Shown here one piece after another: positions 1-6,964 of a DNA stretch of 37,719 nt. The stretch's first letter is position 1. Each line of letters begins with the position of its first letter. Source of the stretch: Candidatus Methylomirabilota bacterium (GTDB lineage: Bacteria; Methylomirabilota; Methylomirabilia; Rokubacteriales; CSP1-6). The notes under the pieces are model-generated. The model was not told the DNA's origin and did not search any database. It saw nothing but the letters and a program-made list of their open reading frames with translations. The translations under genes were made by a program, and so were the position numbers. The stretch is from positions 1 to 37,719 of the forward strand of contig DASYVT010000165.1 in NCBI GenBank assembly GCA_035936835.1. The letters run 5' to 3'.

Positions 1-30
1 TTAGGGCCTGCGACGAAATAAGTGAACCAG
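1..30 (+). repeat. Left terminal inverted repeat of the IS
   Basis: Aligned with the reverse complement of 1289-1318 it matches at 24 of 30 positions, including the uninterrupted core acgaaataagtg. It abuts the transposase stop codon (34-36). Confidence 0.85.
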
Positions 31-33
31 ATC

Positions 34-1254
34 CTATCGCTTTGCCGACGGGGTGGGAAGGATCGTGTAGTTCCAGTCCCCGTGAAACGGATCGGGCCGC
101 AGGCGGACGGCCTCCAGGGTGGCGCGACTGATCTTGAGACCCGAGGGATATCGGGCCGTGTCCAGCCGCGCCCGCACGCGCAGGCCCGTGCGGGTCGTAG
201 TGGCCGCGATCAGACTTACAATGACCGCGTGGCTGAGCAGCGGCTGGCCTCGCCAGTTCTGGCTGATAAAGGAGAACAGGCGGTGTTCGATCGTGTTCCA
301 CTTGCTCGTGCCGGGCGGGAAATGGCACACCGTGATGGGCAGGTGAAGGCGGTCGGCCAGTTTCTGCAGCTCGACCTTCCACAACCGGAGGCGGGCGCCG
401 TTGCTCCCGCCGGCGTCGGCCGTGATCAGCAGCCGCCGGGCGTGGGGATAGGCCCGCCGCCCCATGGCCTGCCACCAGTGGCGAATGCTCGCGACGGCAA
501 ACGCCGCCGTGTCATGGTCGATGCCGACACTGACCCAGCCGGTGTTGGCGCCCAGATCGTAGACTCCGTAGGGAATAGCGCGCCCCAGTTCCGGCTGCAC
601 GAAGTCGTGGACCTGCACCGGCCGCGGCCGCCCGCCGGCACGCCATTCGCGGCCGCCGTTCTTGAAGTTCCCCACGAGCTCCTTCTTCTTGGTATCGACG
701 GAGGTGGCCGGCTGGCCTTGGCGCAGGGTCGCCTGGACGCGGGCGGCGATGTGCTCGAACTGGGCGTTGCGATCGGGGTGGTGCGTGCCCTCGATCGTCT
801 TCCGGTTGGCCTGCAAGCTGTAGCCGCGCTGTCGGAGCAGGACGGCGACCATCCGGTGGCTCGTGCGATGGCCCTGGCGAGTCAGTTCGGTCGCCAAGCG
901 CCGGAGACTCTTGCAGGTCCATCGCAGCGGCGACTCCGGCTCCCCCCGCGTCGCCGGTTCGATCAGCTGCTCCAAGTCTGTCAGCAACGTCGGATCCTGA
1001 TCGATCGCGCGCTTGCGCCCGCCGCCGGGGCGGCGAATCCGCCCCGGCGCCAGCGCGGCCGCCCCGCGCGCCGTCAATTCCTTCGTCCCGGCACGAATCG
1101 CTCGGCGGGAGACGCCCGTCGCGCGCGCCACCGCGGACACGCCGCCCGCGCCTGCCGCCGCGACTTCCGCCGCGGCCACCAGCCGGCGCAGCCGTTCGTC
1201 CAGGTGCCGCTCGATCAGCCGGAACCGCCGTCGAATTGCCTTCTCGGCCACCAT
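34..1254 (-). CDS. ISAzo13-family DDE transposase
   Basis: The 406-residue protein catalyses movement of the surrounding element. An N-terminal helix-turn-helix-like region (about residues 35-65, VSAVARATGVSRRAIRAG) is followed by the RNase H-like catalytic domain. Candidate acidic triad residues are D187 in SVDTKKKELVGNF, D280 in ITADAGGSNG and E323 in SKWNTIEHRLFSF; the SNG and IEHRLF blocks are hallmarks of this family as I know it. The frame is open from ATG at 1254 to TAG at 34-36 with no internal stop, so it may be functional. The ribosome binding site is weak. The long open frame on the opposite strand is a high-G+C shadow. Confidence 0.87.
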   Translation of the reverse strand: MVAEKAIRRRFRLIERHLDERLRRLVAAAEVAAAGAGGVSAVARATGVSRRAIRAGTKELTARGAAALAPGRIRRPGGGRKRAIDQDPTLLTDLEQLIEPATRGEPESPLRWTCKSLRRLATELTRQGHRTSHRMVAVLLRQRGYSLQANRKTIEGTHHPDRNAQFEHIAARVQATLRQGQPATSVDTKKKELVGNFKNGGREWRAGGRPRPVQVHDFVQPELGRAIPYGVYDLGANTGWVSVGIDHDTAAFAVASIRHWWQAMGRRAYPHARRLLITADAGGSNGARLRLWKVELQKLADRLHLPITVCHFPPGTSKWNTIEHRLFSFISQNWRGQPLLSHAVIVSLIAATTTRTGLRVRARLDTARYPSGLKISRATLEAVRLRPDPFHGDWNYTILPTPSAKR

Positions 1255-1288
1255 CCGTGGAATACTTTAACAGCGAGACCCCCTTCAT

Positions 1289-1318
1289 CTGGTACACTTA
1301 TTTCGTTACGAGCCCTTA
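1289..1318 (-). repeat. Right terminal inverted repeat of the IS
   Basis: This is the inverted partner of bases 1-30. It lies 34 bp upstream of the transposase start and would carry or adjoin its promoter. Confidence 0.85.
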
Positions 1319-1325
1319 GCCAGGC

Positions 1326-1470
1326 TCACCGGCCAATCTCGGGCACGGAAAGGCCCTGGCAGATCTTCCGGGCCAGCACATCCGAAACTTCGGTGTGCCT
1401 GGGCACGGCCTTCGCGCTTCAAGTAACACCCGTGCTTCCTCAAGTGGCGAAGCACGTCGCCCCGCTTCAC
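1326..1470 (-). pseudogene. hicA: hicA toxin remnant: internal deletion and frameshift
   Basis: A GTG at 1470 overlaps the hicB stop as GTGA and starts VKRGDVLRHLRKHGC..., the normal N-terminus of a HicA mRNA interferase. After about 21 codons the match leaves this frame. It resumes one base on, from 1406, with VPRHTEVSDVLARKICQGL and ends VPEIGR at a TGA (1326-1328), the normal C-terminal half. Family members have about 10-15 more residues between these parts, including the loop with the catalytic histidine, and that segment is absent. The toxin should therefore be inactive. Sequencing error alone would not explain the missing residues. The IS end lies 8 bp beyond the stop. Confidence 0.75.
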
Positions 1471-1682
1471 CCGACGACGACTTTCTCTCGGGTCGCCGTC
1501 GCGGGGATGCCGCGCAGGCCGTCCTTGCGCCTGTCCTCAAGAATCAGCGTGATGGCATTGCCTAGGCTTTTCAAGGCTGCCGCCTTCGTCCTGCCCTGGC
1601 CATTCGCGCCGGGAATCTCCGGGCAGTACGCGATGTACCAGTGCCGGTCCCGTTCCACTACTGCCGTGAATTCGTTTCGCAT
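1467..1682 (-). CDS. hicB: HicB-family antitoxin (short form)
   Basis: The 71-residue protein has the partially degraded RNase H fold of HicB: FTAVVERDRHWYIAYCPEIP, then GQGRTKAAALKSLGNAI and a C-terminal helix/strand. This matches the short HicB/UPF0150 form without an obvious DNA-binding domain. An intact HicB would neutralise HicA. Here it is encoded first and overlaps the start of hicA by 4 bp (GTGA), so translation was probably coupled. A GGAGGG ribosome binding site precedes ATG 1682. With hicA broken this is an orphan antitoxin, either free to decay or kept to silence related toxins elsewhere. Confidence 0.8.
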   Translation of the reverse strand: MRNEFTAVVERDRHWYIAYCPEIPGANGQGRTKAAALKSLGNAITLILEDRRKDGLRGIPATATREKVVVG

Positions 1683-1768
1683 GCGCCCTCGTCCCTCCGT
1701 TTCTAGCCTAGCGCATTTCTGGCACTGCGGCGCCGGCTACGAACGTAGCACCATAGCAGGCCAGACTC

Positions 1769-2914
1769 TTACTTCTCGCTCGACAGTACCAGCGTCCCCG
1801 CGGCCGACAGCATGCCGCCCATGCCGTTGACGAGCGAGACCGTGCACTTCGGCACCTGGCGCGGGCCGCATTCGCCGCGGAGCTGGCGGGCTGCCTCGAT
1901 GATGGGGAAGATGCCGTACATGCCGGAGTGAGTGTAGGAGAGGCCGCCGCCGTTGGTGTTGATGGGCAGCGAGCCGCCTGGCGTGGACCTGCCGTTGTCG
2001 AAGAAGTGGACGCCCTCGCCCGGCTTACAGAAGCCGAGGGACTCGAGCATGATCGGCGGCCCCGAGGTGAAGGCGTCGTAGAACATGAGGTGGTTGAAGT
2101 CCTTGTGCGTCACGCCGGCCATCGTGAAGGCCTTGGTGCCGGACATGCGCGTGGCTTCGCTGAAGGTCAGGTTCTTCATCTGCGTCAGGCTCACGTGCTC
2201 GGTCGCCTCGCCCGCGCCGCGCACGTAGACGGGCTTCTTGGCGCAGTCCTTCGCGCGATCGGCGCGCGTCAGCACGACGGCGCCGCCAGCGTCGGTCACG
2301 AGGCAGATGTTCAGCACGTTGAAGGGGTAGCAGATGGGGCGCGAGTTCAGCACGTCGGCAATGGTGATGGGCTCGCGGTTCTTCGCCTTGGGATTGAGAG
2401 CGGCCCACTGGCGCGTGGAGACGGCCACCTGCGCCCACTGCTCCAAGGTCGTCCCGTGCTCGTGCATGTGGCGCGTCGTGATCATGCCGAACAGGGTGGA
2501 CGCGCCGCCGAAGCCGAAGGGCGCCTCGTACTGGCCGGGCAGCGCGGTGTCGCGCCGCGGCGTGACGCCCACGCCCGAGCGCCCTGACTCGCCGTGGCAG
2601 ACGACGGCGACGTCGCAAAGCCCATGATGCAGCGCGACCAGGGCATGGCCGACCATGATGATGAAGGAGCAGCCGCCCACCGTCGTGCCGTCCACGTACT
2701 GCGGCGTGATGCCGAGGGCCTCGCCGATGGTGGCCGGGGAATGCTGGCCCGCCGTGAAGATGCCGTCCACGTCGCTGATCTTGAGCCCGGCGTCCCGCAC
2801 GGCGTTCCTGACGGCTTCGAGGTGCAGCGTCAGCATGCTCTTGTGCGGCAGCGTGCCCAGCTCGTCGCTCTCGTCCACGCCCACGATGCAGACGGAGTTG
2901 CGCAGCTCTTTCAT
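1769..2914 (-). CDS. Thiolase-like (SCP2/lipid-transfer type) protein, possible aldolase
   Basis: The 381-residue thiolase-fold protein is the last gene of the CoA-catabolic operon. ATG 2914 overlaps the stop of the DUF35 gene (ATGA), and the longer upstream frame is a shadow. Visible features are a VGGCSFIIMVGHA segment near residues 79-91, with Cys82 close to the normal nucleophile site; YDAFTSG, typical of SCP-x/lipid-transfer thiolases; and GGGLSYTHSG in place of the usual GGxxGHP block. Family knowledge: such proteins paired with DUF35 partners act either as acyl-CoA thiolases or, as in the Ltp2-ChsH2 pair of steroid side-chain degradation, as retro-aldolases. Which reaction applies here cannot be read from sequence. 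Confidence 0.85.
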   Translation of the reverse strand: MKELRNSVCIVGVDESDELGTLPHKSMLTLHLEAVRNAVRDAGLKISDVDGIFTAGQHSPATIGEALGITPQYVDGTTVGGCSFIIMVGHALVALHHGLCDVAVVCHGESGRSGVGVTPRRDTALPGQYEAPFGFGGASTLFGMITTRHMHEHGTTLEQWAQVAVSTRQWAALNPKAKNREPITIADVLNSRPICYPFNVLNICLVTDAGGAVVLTRADRAKDCAKKPVYVRGAGEATEHVSLTQMKNLTFSEATRMSGTKAFTMAGVTHKDFNHLMFYDAFTSGPPIMLESLGFCKPGEGVHFFDNGRSTPGGSLPINTNGGGLSYTHSGMYGIFPIIEAARQLRGECGPRQVPKCTVSLVNGMGGMLSAAGTLVLSSEK

Positions 2915-3336
2915 CGCGCACCTCCGGCGGGCCGGAAGAGCGGCAGGGTGATCTCGTCGGTCTGCTTCTCGAAGACCACCTCGACCGGCATGTCGCAGCG
3001 GATCTTCTTCGGATCGGGCTCGATGCCGACGAGGTTCGACATCATGCGCGGCCCTTCCTCCAGCTCGATCATGGCCAGCACGAAGGGCGGCTTGACCTTG
3101 AAGGCCTTGTTGAACGACTGGTAGCCGATCTCGAAGGAGTGGAGCTTGCCGCGGCCGCTCGCCTGGAACCACTCGATGTCGGCGGCGTGGCAGTGCGGGC
3201 AAAGCACGCGCGGGTAAAAGAAGGCGCGGCGGCAGGCGCGGCAGCGCGGCAGCATGAGCTTCTGCTCGCGCAGGCCCTCCCAGTAGGGCTTGGCTTCGGG
3301 CGTGATGGGCTGGGGCAGCGGGCGCTCGAGGTCCAT
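2911..3336 (-). CDS. DUF35 Zn-ribbon/OB-fold acyl-CoA-associated protein
   Basis: The 141-residue protein has an N-terminal helical segment (PEAKPYWEGLREQKLMLPRC), then a rubredoxin-like zinc ribbon with C32, C35, C46 and C49, and then an OB-fold. DUF35 proteins bind acyl-CoA and bridge or activate thiolase-fold partners, as in archaeal thiolase/HMG-CoA synthase complexes and steroid-degrading aldolases. The adjacent overlapping thiolase-like gene is the expected partner. ATG at 3336 lies 28 bp after the acyl-CoA dehydrogenase stop. Confidence 0.88.
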   Translation of the reverse strand: MDLERPLPQPITPEAKPYWEGLREQKLMLPRCRACRRAFFYPRVLCPHCHAADIEWFQASGRGKLHSFEIGYQSFNKAFKVKPPFVLAMIELEEGPRMMSNLVGIEPDPKKIRCDMPVEVVFEKQTDEITLPLFRPAGGAR

Positions 3337-3364
3337 GGCTCTCCGTTCGGGTGCGTGGTTGGGG

Positions 3365-4516
3365 TTAGTAGGGCCGGCTCTCGGGCCCCATCAGCTCGCG
3401 CGCGACGATGGTCTTCATCACCTCGGCCGCGCCGTCGCCGATCTCGAGGCCGATCACGTCCCGCATGCGCTGCTCGAAGGGCAGCTCGTCGGTGTAGCCG
3501 TAGTGGCCGTGGAAGAGGAGGCACTGGTGAATGGTCTCGACGGCCAGCTTCGGCGCCCACCACTTCGTCATCGCCGACTCCTTCGTGTGCGCTTGACCGC
3601 GGTCGGCGAGCCAGAGCGCCCGGTAGCAGAGGCCGCGGCAGGCGTCGATGTGGGTCGCGGCCTCGGCGATCCTGAACGACACGCCCTCGAACGTCGCGAG
3701 CGGCTTGCCGAAGGCCCGGCGCTTCTTGACGTAGGCCATGGTCTCTTCCAGCGAGACTTGGGCGACCCCCAGGCACGCGAGCGCGATGCCGACACGGTTG
3801 TAGTCGAAGCCGCGCATGATCTGGTAAAAGCCCCGGCCTTCCTCTCCCAATCGGTGTGAGACGGGGACGCGCACGTGGTCGAAGGCGAGGACGCCGCGGA
3901 CGACCGAGTGCGAGCCCATGTCGCGGAGCGGGCTGCGCGAGACGCCGGGCAGGTCGAGCGGCACGAGGAAGGCTGTCACGCCCTTTGCCCCTCCGCCCGC
4001 GCCCGTGCGCGCGAACAGCACCGCCGACTGGGCGACCATGGCGAGGCTGATCCCCGACTTCTCGCCGGTGATCAGGTAGCCGTCGCCGTCGCGATCGGCG
4101 CGGCAGGAGAGATGCGCGGCGTCGGAGCCCACGCCGGGCTCGGTCAGCGCGAGCGCGATGACCTCCTCGCCGCGCGCCGTCGGCGGCAGCCAGCGCTTCT
4201 TGATCTCCTCCGTCCCGTTCGCGCCCACGATCTCGCCTGCGAACCCGGCAAGCTGGAGGGCGTAGGTGCAGCCGAAGTCTCCTCGCGCGATCTCCTCCAT
4301 CGCCAGGCCGAAGGTCATGTAGTCCGAATCCTGCCCGCCGTACGCGGACGGTATGCGAAGCCCGAGGAGCCCGAGGTCGCCCATCTGGCGCCAGGCTTTC
4401 GAGGGAAATTCGCCGCTCCTGTCCCAATCGCGCGAGTGCGGCGCCAGCTCTTTACGGGCAAACGCGCGGAGGGTCCGGACCAGCTCTTCTTGTTCGGGCG
4501 TCAGCGACAGGTCCAT
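3365..4516 (-). CDS. Acyl-CoA dehydrogenase with Asp at the usual catalytic Glu site
   Basis: The 383-residue, full-length flavoprotein would introduce an alpha,beta double bond into an acyl-CoA. It has the N-terminal helical domain, the ALTEPGVGSD FAD/substrate signature (residues 123-132), a middle beta domain and a C-terminal four-helix domain with RRAFGKPLATFE and FHGHYGYTDELPFEQRMRD. Where medium-chain enzymes have IYEGT with catalytic Glu, this protein reads IGDGA, placing Asp361 there. The alternative base site used by isovaleryl-CoA dehydrogenase, just before the helix-G Arg, is Asn240. An altered base suggests an unusual substrate or reaction. The gene sits 14 bp after the crotonase stop, in the operon. 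Confidence 0.92.
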   Translation of the reverse strand: MDLSLTPEQEELVRTLRAFARKELAPHSRDWDRSGEFPSKAWRQMGDLGLLGLRIPSAYGGQDSDYMTFGLAMEEIARGDFGCTYALQLAGFAGEIVGANGTEEIKKRWLPPTARGEEVIALALTEPGVGSDAAHLSCRADRDGDGYLITGEKSGISLAMVAQSAVLFARTGAGGGAKGVTAFLVPLDLPGVSRSPLRDMGSHSVVRGVLAFDHVRVPVSHRLGEEGRGFYQIMRGFDYNRVGIALACLGVAQVSLEETMAYVKKRRAFGKPLATFEGVSFRIAEAATHIDACRGLCYRALWLADRGQAHTKESAMTKWWAPKLAVETIHQCLLFHGHYGYTDELPFEQRMRDVIGLEIGDGAAEVMKTIVARELMGPESRPY

Positions 4517-4530
4517 GGTGTCCTCAATTC

Positions 4531-5316
4531 CTACGGCGCGTGGAAGACGGGCTTGCGCTTCTCGGCGAAGGCGCGGAGCCCCTCGGCCGCCTCCGCCGTG
4601 CGCATATGGGCGGCGACCAGCGACAGCTCCAGCTCGAGCCCGCCGGCGAGATCGGCGTCGAAGGCGCGGTTGACCAGCGCCTTGACGGTGCGCGCGGCAG
4701 AGCTGCTGCCGGCCGCGAGCGCGCCCGCCATCTCGTCCACGACGGCGCCGAGGGTGCCTTTGGGCGCGACGCGGTTGACGAGCCCCCAGTCGAGCGCCTG
4801 CGCGGCGCTGAGCCAGCCGCCCAGCAGCATCATCTCCTTGGCGCGGCGCGCGCCGATCAGCCTCGGCAGGCGCTGGCTGCCGCCGCCACCTGCGACCAGG
4901 CCGAAGTTGGCGTGCTGATCGCCCAGCCGCGCGGCCTCATCGGCTACGACAAGGTCGGCCACCAGCGTCAGCTCGAGCCCGCCCGCCAGTGCCAAGCCGT
5001 GGACGCCGGCCACGACCGGCACCGGCAGGGCCTCGAGGCGGTTGAAGACGCGATGCCAGAGCCGCATGAAGCGCGCCCACTTCTCCGGGTCCGGCGACAG
5101 CTCCCGCACGGCCTTGAGATCCGCGCCGGCGCAGAAGGCGCGCCCGGCGGCGGTGAGCGTGACGGCGCGCACGGTCGGGTCGCCCTCGACGGCGGCGCAG
5201 ACCCTGTCGAGGTCCTCCAGCAGGGACGGGCTGATGGCGTTGAGCTGGTCCGGGCGATTGAGCACGACGCGCGCGATGCCATCCTTCGCGGCGTAGCTTA
5301 CGGTGCCGAGTTCCAT
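4531..5316 (-). CDS. Enoyl-CoA hydratase/isomerase (crotonase) family protein
   Basis: The 261-residue crotonase-fold enzyme has an oxyanion-hole segment AFCAGADLKAV (residues 60-70) and the GLALAGGLELTLVADLV block with Glu115, equivalent to Glu144 of rat hydratase. The second hydratase glutamate (Glu164 in rat) aligns with His135, so simple syn-hydration is uncertain. Isomerase, hydrolase or ring-opening activity, as in BadI/MenB relatives, is possible. I chose ATG 5316 because GAGGAG lies 8 nt upstream and the protein begins like its family (MELGTVSYAAKDGIARV). The longer reading frame adds unrelated sequence from the preceding SDR gene. Confidence 0.9.
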   Translation of the reverse strand: MELGTVSYAAKDGIARVVLNRPDQLNAISPSLLEDLDRVCAAVEGDPTVRAVTLTAAGRAFCAGADLKAVRELSPDPEKWARFMRLWHRVFNRLEALPVPVVAGVHGLALAGGLELTLVADLVVADEAARLGDQHANFGLVAGGGGSQRLPRLIGARRAKEMMLLGGWLSAAQALDWGLVNRVAPKGTLGAVVDEMAGALAAGSSSAARTVKALVNRAFDADLAGGLELELSLVAAHMRTAEAAEGLRAFAEKRKPVFHAP

Positions 5317-5342
5317 GGACGTCTCCTCCGTCACATCCTGCA

Positions 5343-6140
5343 TCACATCATGGTATAGCCGCCGCTCACGGACAGGGTCTGGCCCGTGATGAAGCTCGCG
5401 GCGTCGGAAGCCAGGAACACGACGGCGCCCGCCACGTCCTCCGGCTTCCCGATGCGCCGCAACGGGTAGGCCTTGGCGATGCGCGCCTGCATGTCCGGCG
5501 CGCCCCATGCCTTATTGCTCTCCGCCGCCCACATGCTGAGGCTGCCGAAATCCTCCTCGGACGCGGGCATGGTCATGCCGGGACAGACCACGTTGAGCCG
5601 GATGCCGTGGCGTCCGACCTCGCGCGCGACGCTCTTGGTCAGCGCGATGACGCCCGCCTTGCAGGCGCCGTAGACGGCCTCGCGGAACTCGCCCATGCGG
5701 CCGGCGTCCGACCCCAGGCTCACGATGACGCCGCCCTTGCGCGCGATCATGCCGTCGAGGACGGCGCGCGTGCAGTTGATCACGCCCCAGAGGTTGATCT
5801 GGACTTCCTTTTCCCACTCGGCGCGCTCCTTCTCGACGAAGAGCCGGTCGAGGGTCCAGCCGACGTTGTTCACGAGCACGTCCACCTGACCCACGCGTCC
5901 CTCGACCTCGCGGACCATGGCCTGGACGGACTCCCACTTGGTCACATCGGTCGCCACCACGGCAGCCGACGCCGCTCCCGCCTTGCGCGCTTCCTCGACC
6001 ACCTTCCCGCCCTGCCCCGCGTCGATCTCCGCGATCGTGACGTGCGCGCCCTCGCGGGCGAAGGCAAGCGCAATGCCCCGCCCGATGTTCGAGCCGCCTC
6101 CGGTGACGATGACGCTCTTGCCCTTGAGGTTCAGCTCCAT
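5343..6140 (-). CDS. SDR-family oxidoreductase (first of two)
   Basis: The 265-residue classical short-chain dehydrogenase has the TGGGSNIG dinucleotide-binding motif (13-20), NNVG (91-94), catalytic Ser144, and Y157-x3-K161 in YGACK. The C-terminus SGGYTMM is typical. It probably oxidises a hydroxyacyl-CoA or cyclic alcohol, or works in reverse with NAD(P)H. An insertion of about 20 residues after the active site (around LSMWAAESNKAWG) enlarges the substrate-binding lid relative to FabG-like members. It lies 26 bp upstream of the crotonase start and 56 bp downstream of the second SDR. Confidence 0.9.
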   Translation of the reverse strand: MELNLKGKSVIVTGGGSNIGRGIALAFAREGAHVTIAEIDAGQGGKVVEEARKAGAASAAVVATDVTKWESVQAMVREVEGRVGQVDVLVNNVGWTLDRLFVEKERAEWEKEVQINLWGVINCTRAVLDGMIARKGGVIVSLGSDAGRMGEFREAVYGACKAGVIALTKSVAREVGRHGIRLNVVCPGMTMPASEEDFGSLSMWAAESNKAWGAPDMQARIAKAYPLRRIGKPEDVAGAVVFLASDAASFITGQTLSVSGGYTMM

Positions 6141-6196
6141 CCTGGGTGCCCTCTCTCTCTTCGCCCGCTTAGCATGCCCCGCTTACCACGCCCCGT

Positions 6197-6961
6197 TTAC
6201 CATGCGATGGTCTGGCCGCCATCGAGATACACCGTCTGCCCAGTCATGAAGTCGGAGGCCGGCGAGGCCAGGTACACGGCCAGTGCCGCGGCCTCCGCCG
6301 GCTCGCCCAGACGCCGCGCCGGAATCTTGGACAGGAGCCGCTCGCGGCTCTCCGGCTCGGCCATGGCCGCGCGCGGGATGTCGGTGTTCATGTACCCGGG
6401 CGCCAGGCAGTTGACCTGTATGCCGTGGCGCGCCCACTCGGCGGCGAGGCTCCGCGTCAGTCCATCCACCGCCGCCTTGCTCGCGCAGTACGCCGCGTAG
6501 CGCGGCACGCCGAGGCGGCCGTACATGGAGCCGACGTTGATGATCTTGCCCCGCCCGCGCGCGATCATGCCCGGCGCCACCGCGCGCGCGCAGCGGAACA
6601 TCGCGGTGAGGTTCGTCGCGAGCACCGCGTCCCAGTCTTCGTCGGTGACATCCACCGTCTTCTTCTCGAGCGTGATGCCCGCGTTGTTGACGAGGATGTC
6701 GATGGGGCCGAGGGCTTTCTCGGCTTCCCTCACCGCCGCCGTGATCTGGGCTCCCTGTGTGACGTCAAGGCGAAGCGCGCAGGCCCTGCCGCCTTCCGAT
6801 TCGATCTCGGCAGCCGCGGACTCGACCTGATCGAGCGCGCGCGCCGCGCAGGCGACGGCCGCGCCTGCCGTGCCCAGCGCGAGGGCAATGCTGCGGCCGA
6901 TGCCGCGGCTCGCGCCCGTGACGAAGGCGGTGCGCCCCTCGAGCGAAAAGGGCTGGTCCAC
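6197..6961 (-). CDS. SDR-family oxidoreductase, FabG-like (second)
   Basis: The 254-residue classical SDR has TGASRGIG (15-22), NNAG (92-95), Ser145, Tyr158 and Lys162 (YCASK), and the C-terminal YLDGGQTIAW. It closely follows the 3-oxoacyl-ACP reductase/gluconate-5-dehydrogenase pattern. The start is 3 bp after the ligase stop, so the two are probably translationally coupled. Two different SDRs in one pathway suggest two alcohol/ketone steps, for example a ring hydroxyl plus a beta-hydroxyacyl-CoA. The substrate is not recognisable. Confidence 0.9.
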   Translation of the reverse strand: MDQPFSLEGRTAFVTGASRGIGRSIALALGTAGAAVACAARALDQVESAAAEIESEGGRACALRLDVTQGAQITAAVREAEKALGPIDILVNNAGITLEKKTVDVTDEDWDAVLATNLTAMFRCARAVAPGMIARGRGKIINVGSMYGRLGVPRYAAYCASKAAVDGLTRSLAAEWARHGIQVNCLAPGYMNTDIPRAAMAEPESRERLLSKIPARRLGEPAEAAALAVYLASPASDFMTGQTVYLDGGQTIAW

Positions 6962-6964
6962 CGC

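Larger units (their letters stand above)
1..1318 (-). mobile_element. ISAzo13-like insertion sequence, apparently complete
   Basis: One transposase gene (34-1254, minus) is bracketed by imperfect 30-bp terminal inverted repeats at 1-30 and 1289-1318. The trinucleotide TTA occurs at both outer edges (1-3 and 1316-1318), which could be a short target duplication or part of the repeats; with no sequence left of base 1 this cannot be decided. The element ends 8 bp beyond the stop of the broken hicA gene. The window beginning at the IS edge is what assembly breakage at a multicopy repeat would produce. Family assignment rests on the transposase. Confidence 0.85.

Noticed and set aside
22-1830. 602-codon plus-strand open frame
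   Set aside because: It is antisense to the transposase and hicBA, with Arg/Pro/Gln-rich composition and no domain.
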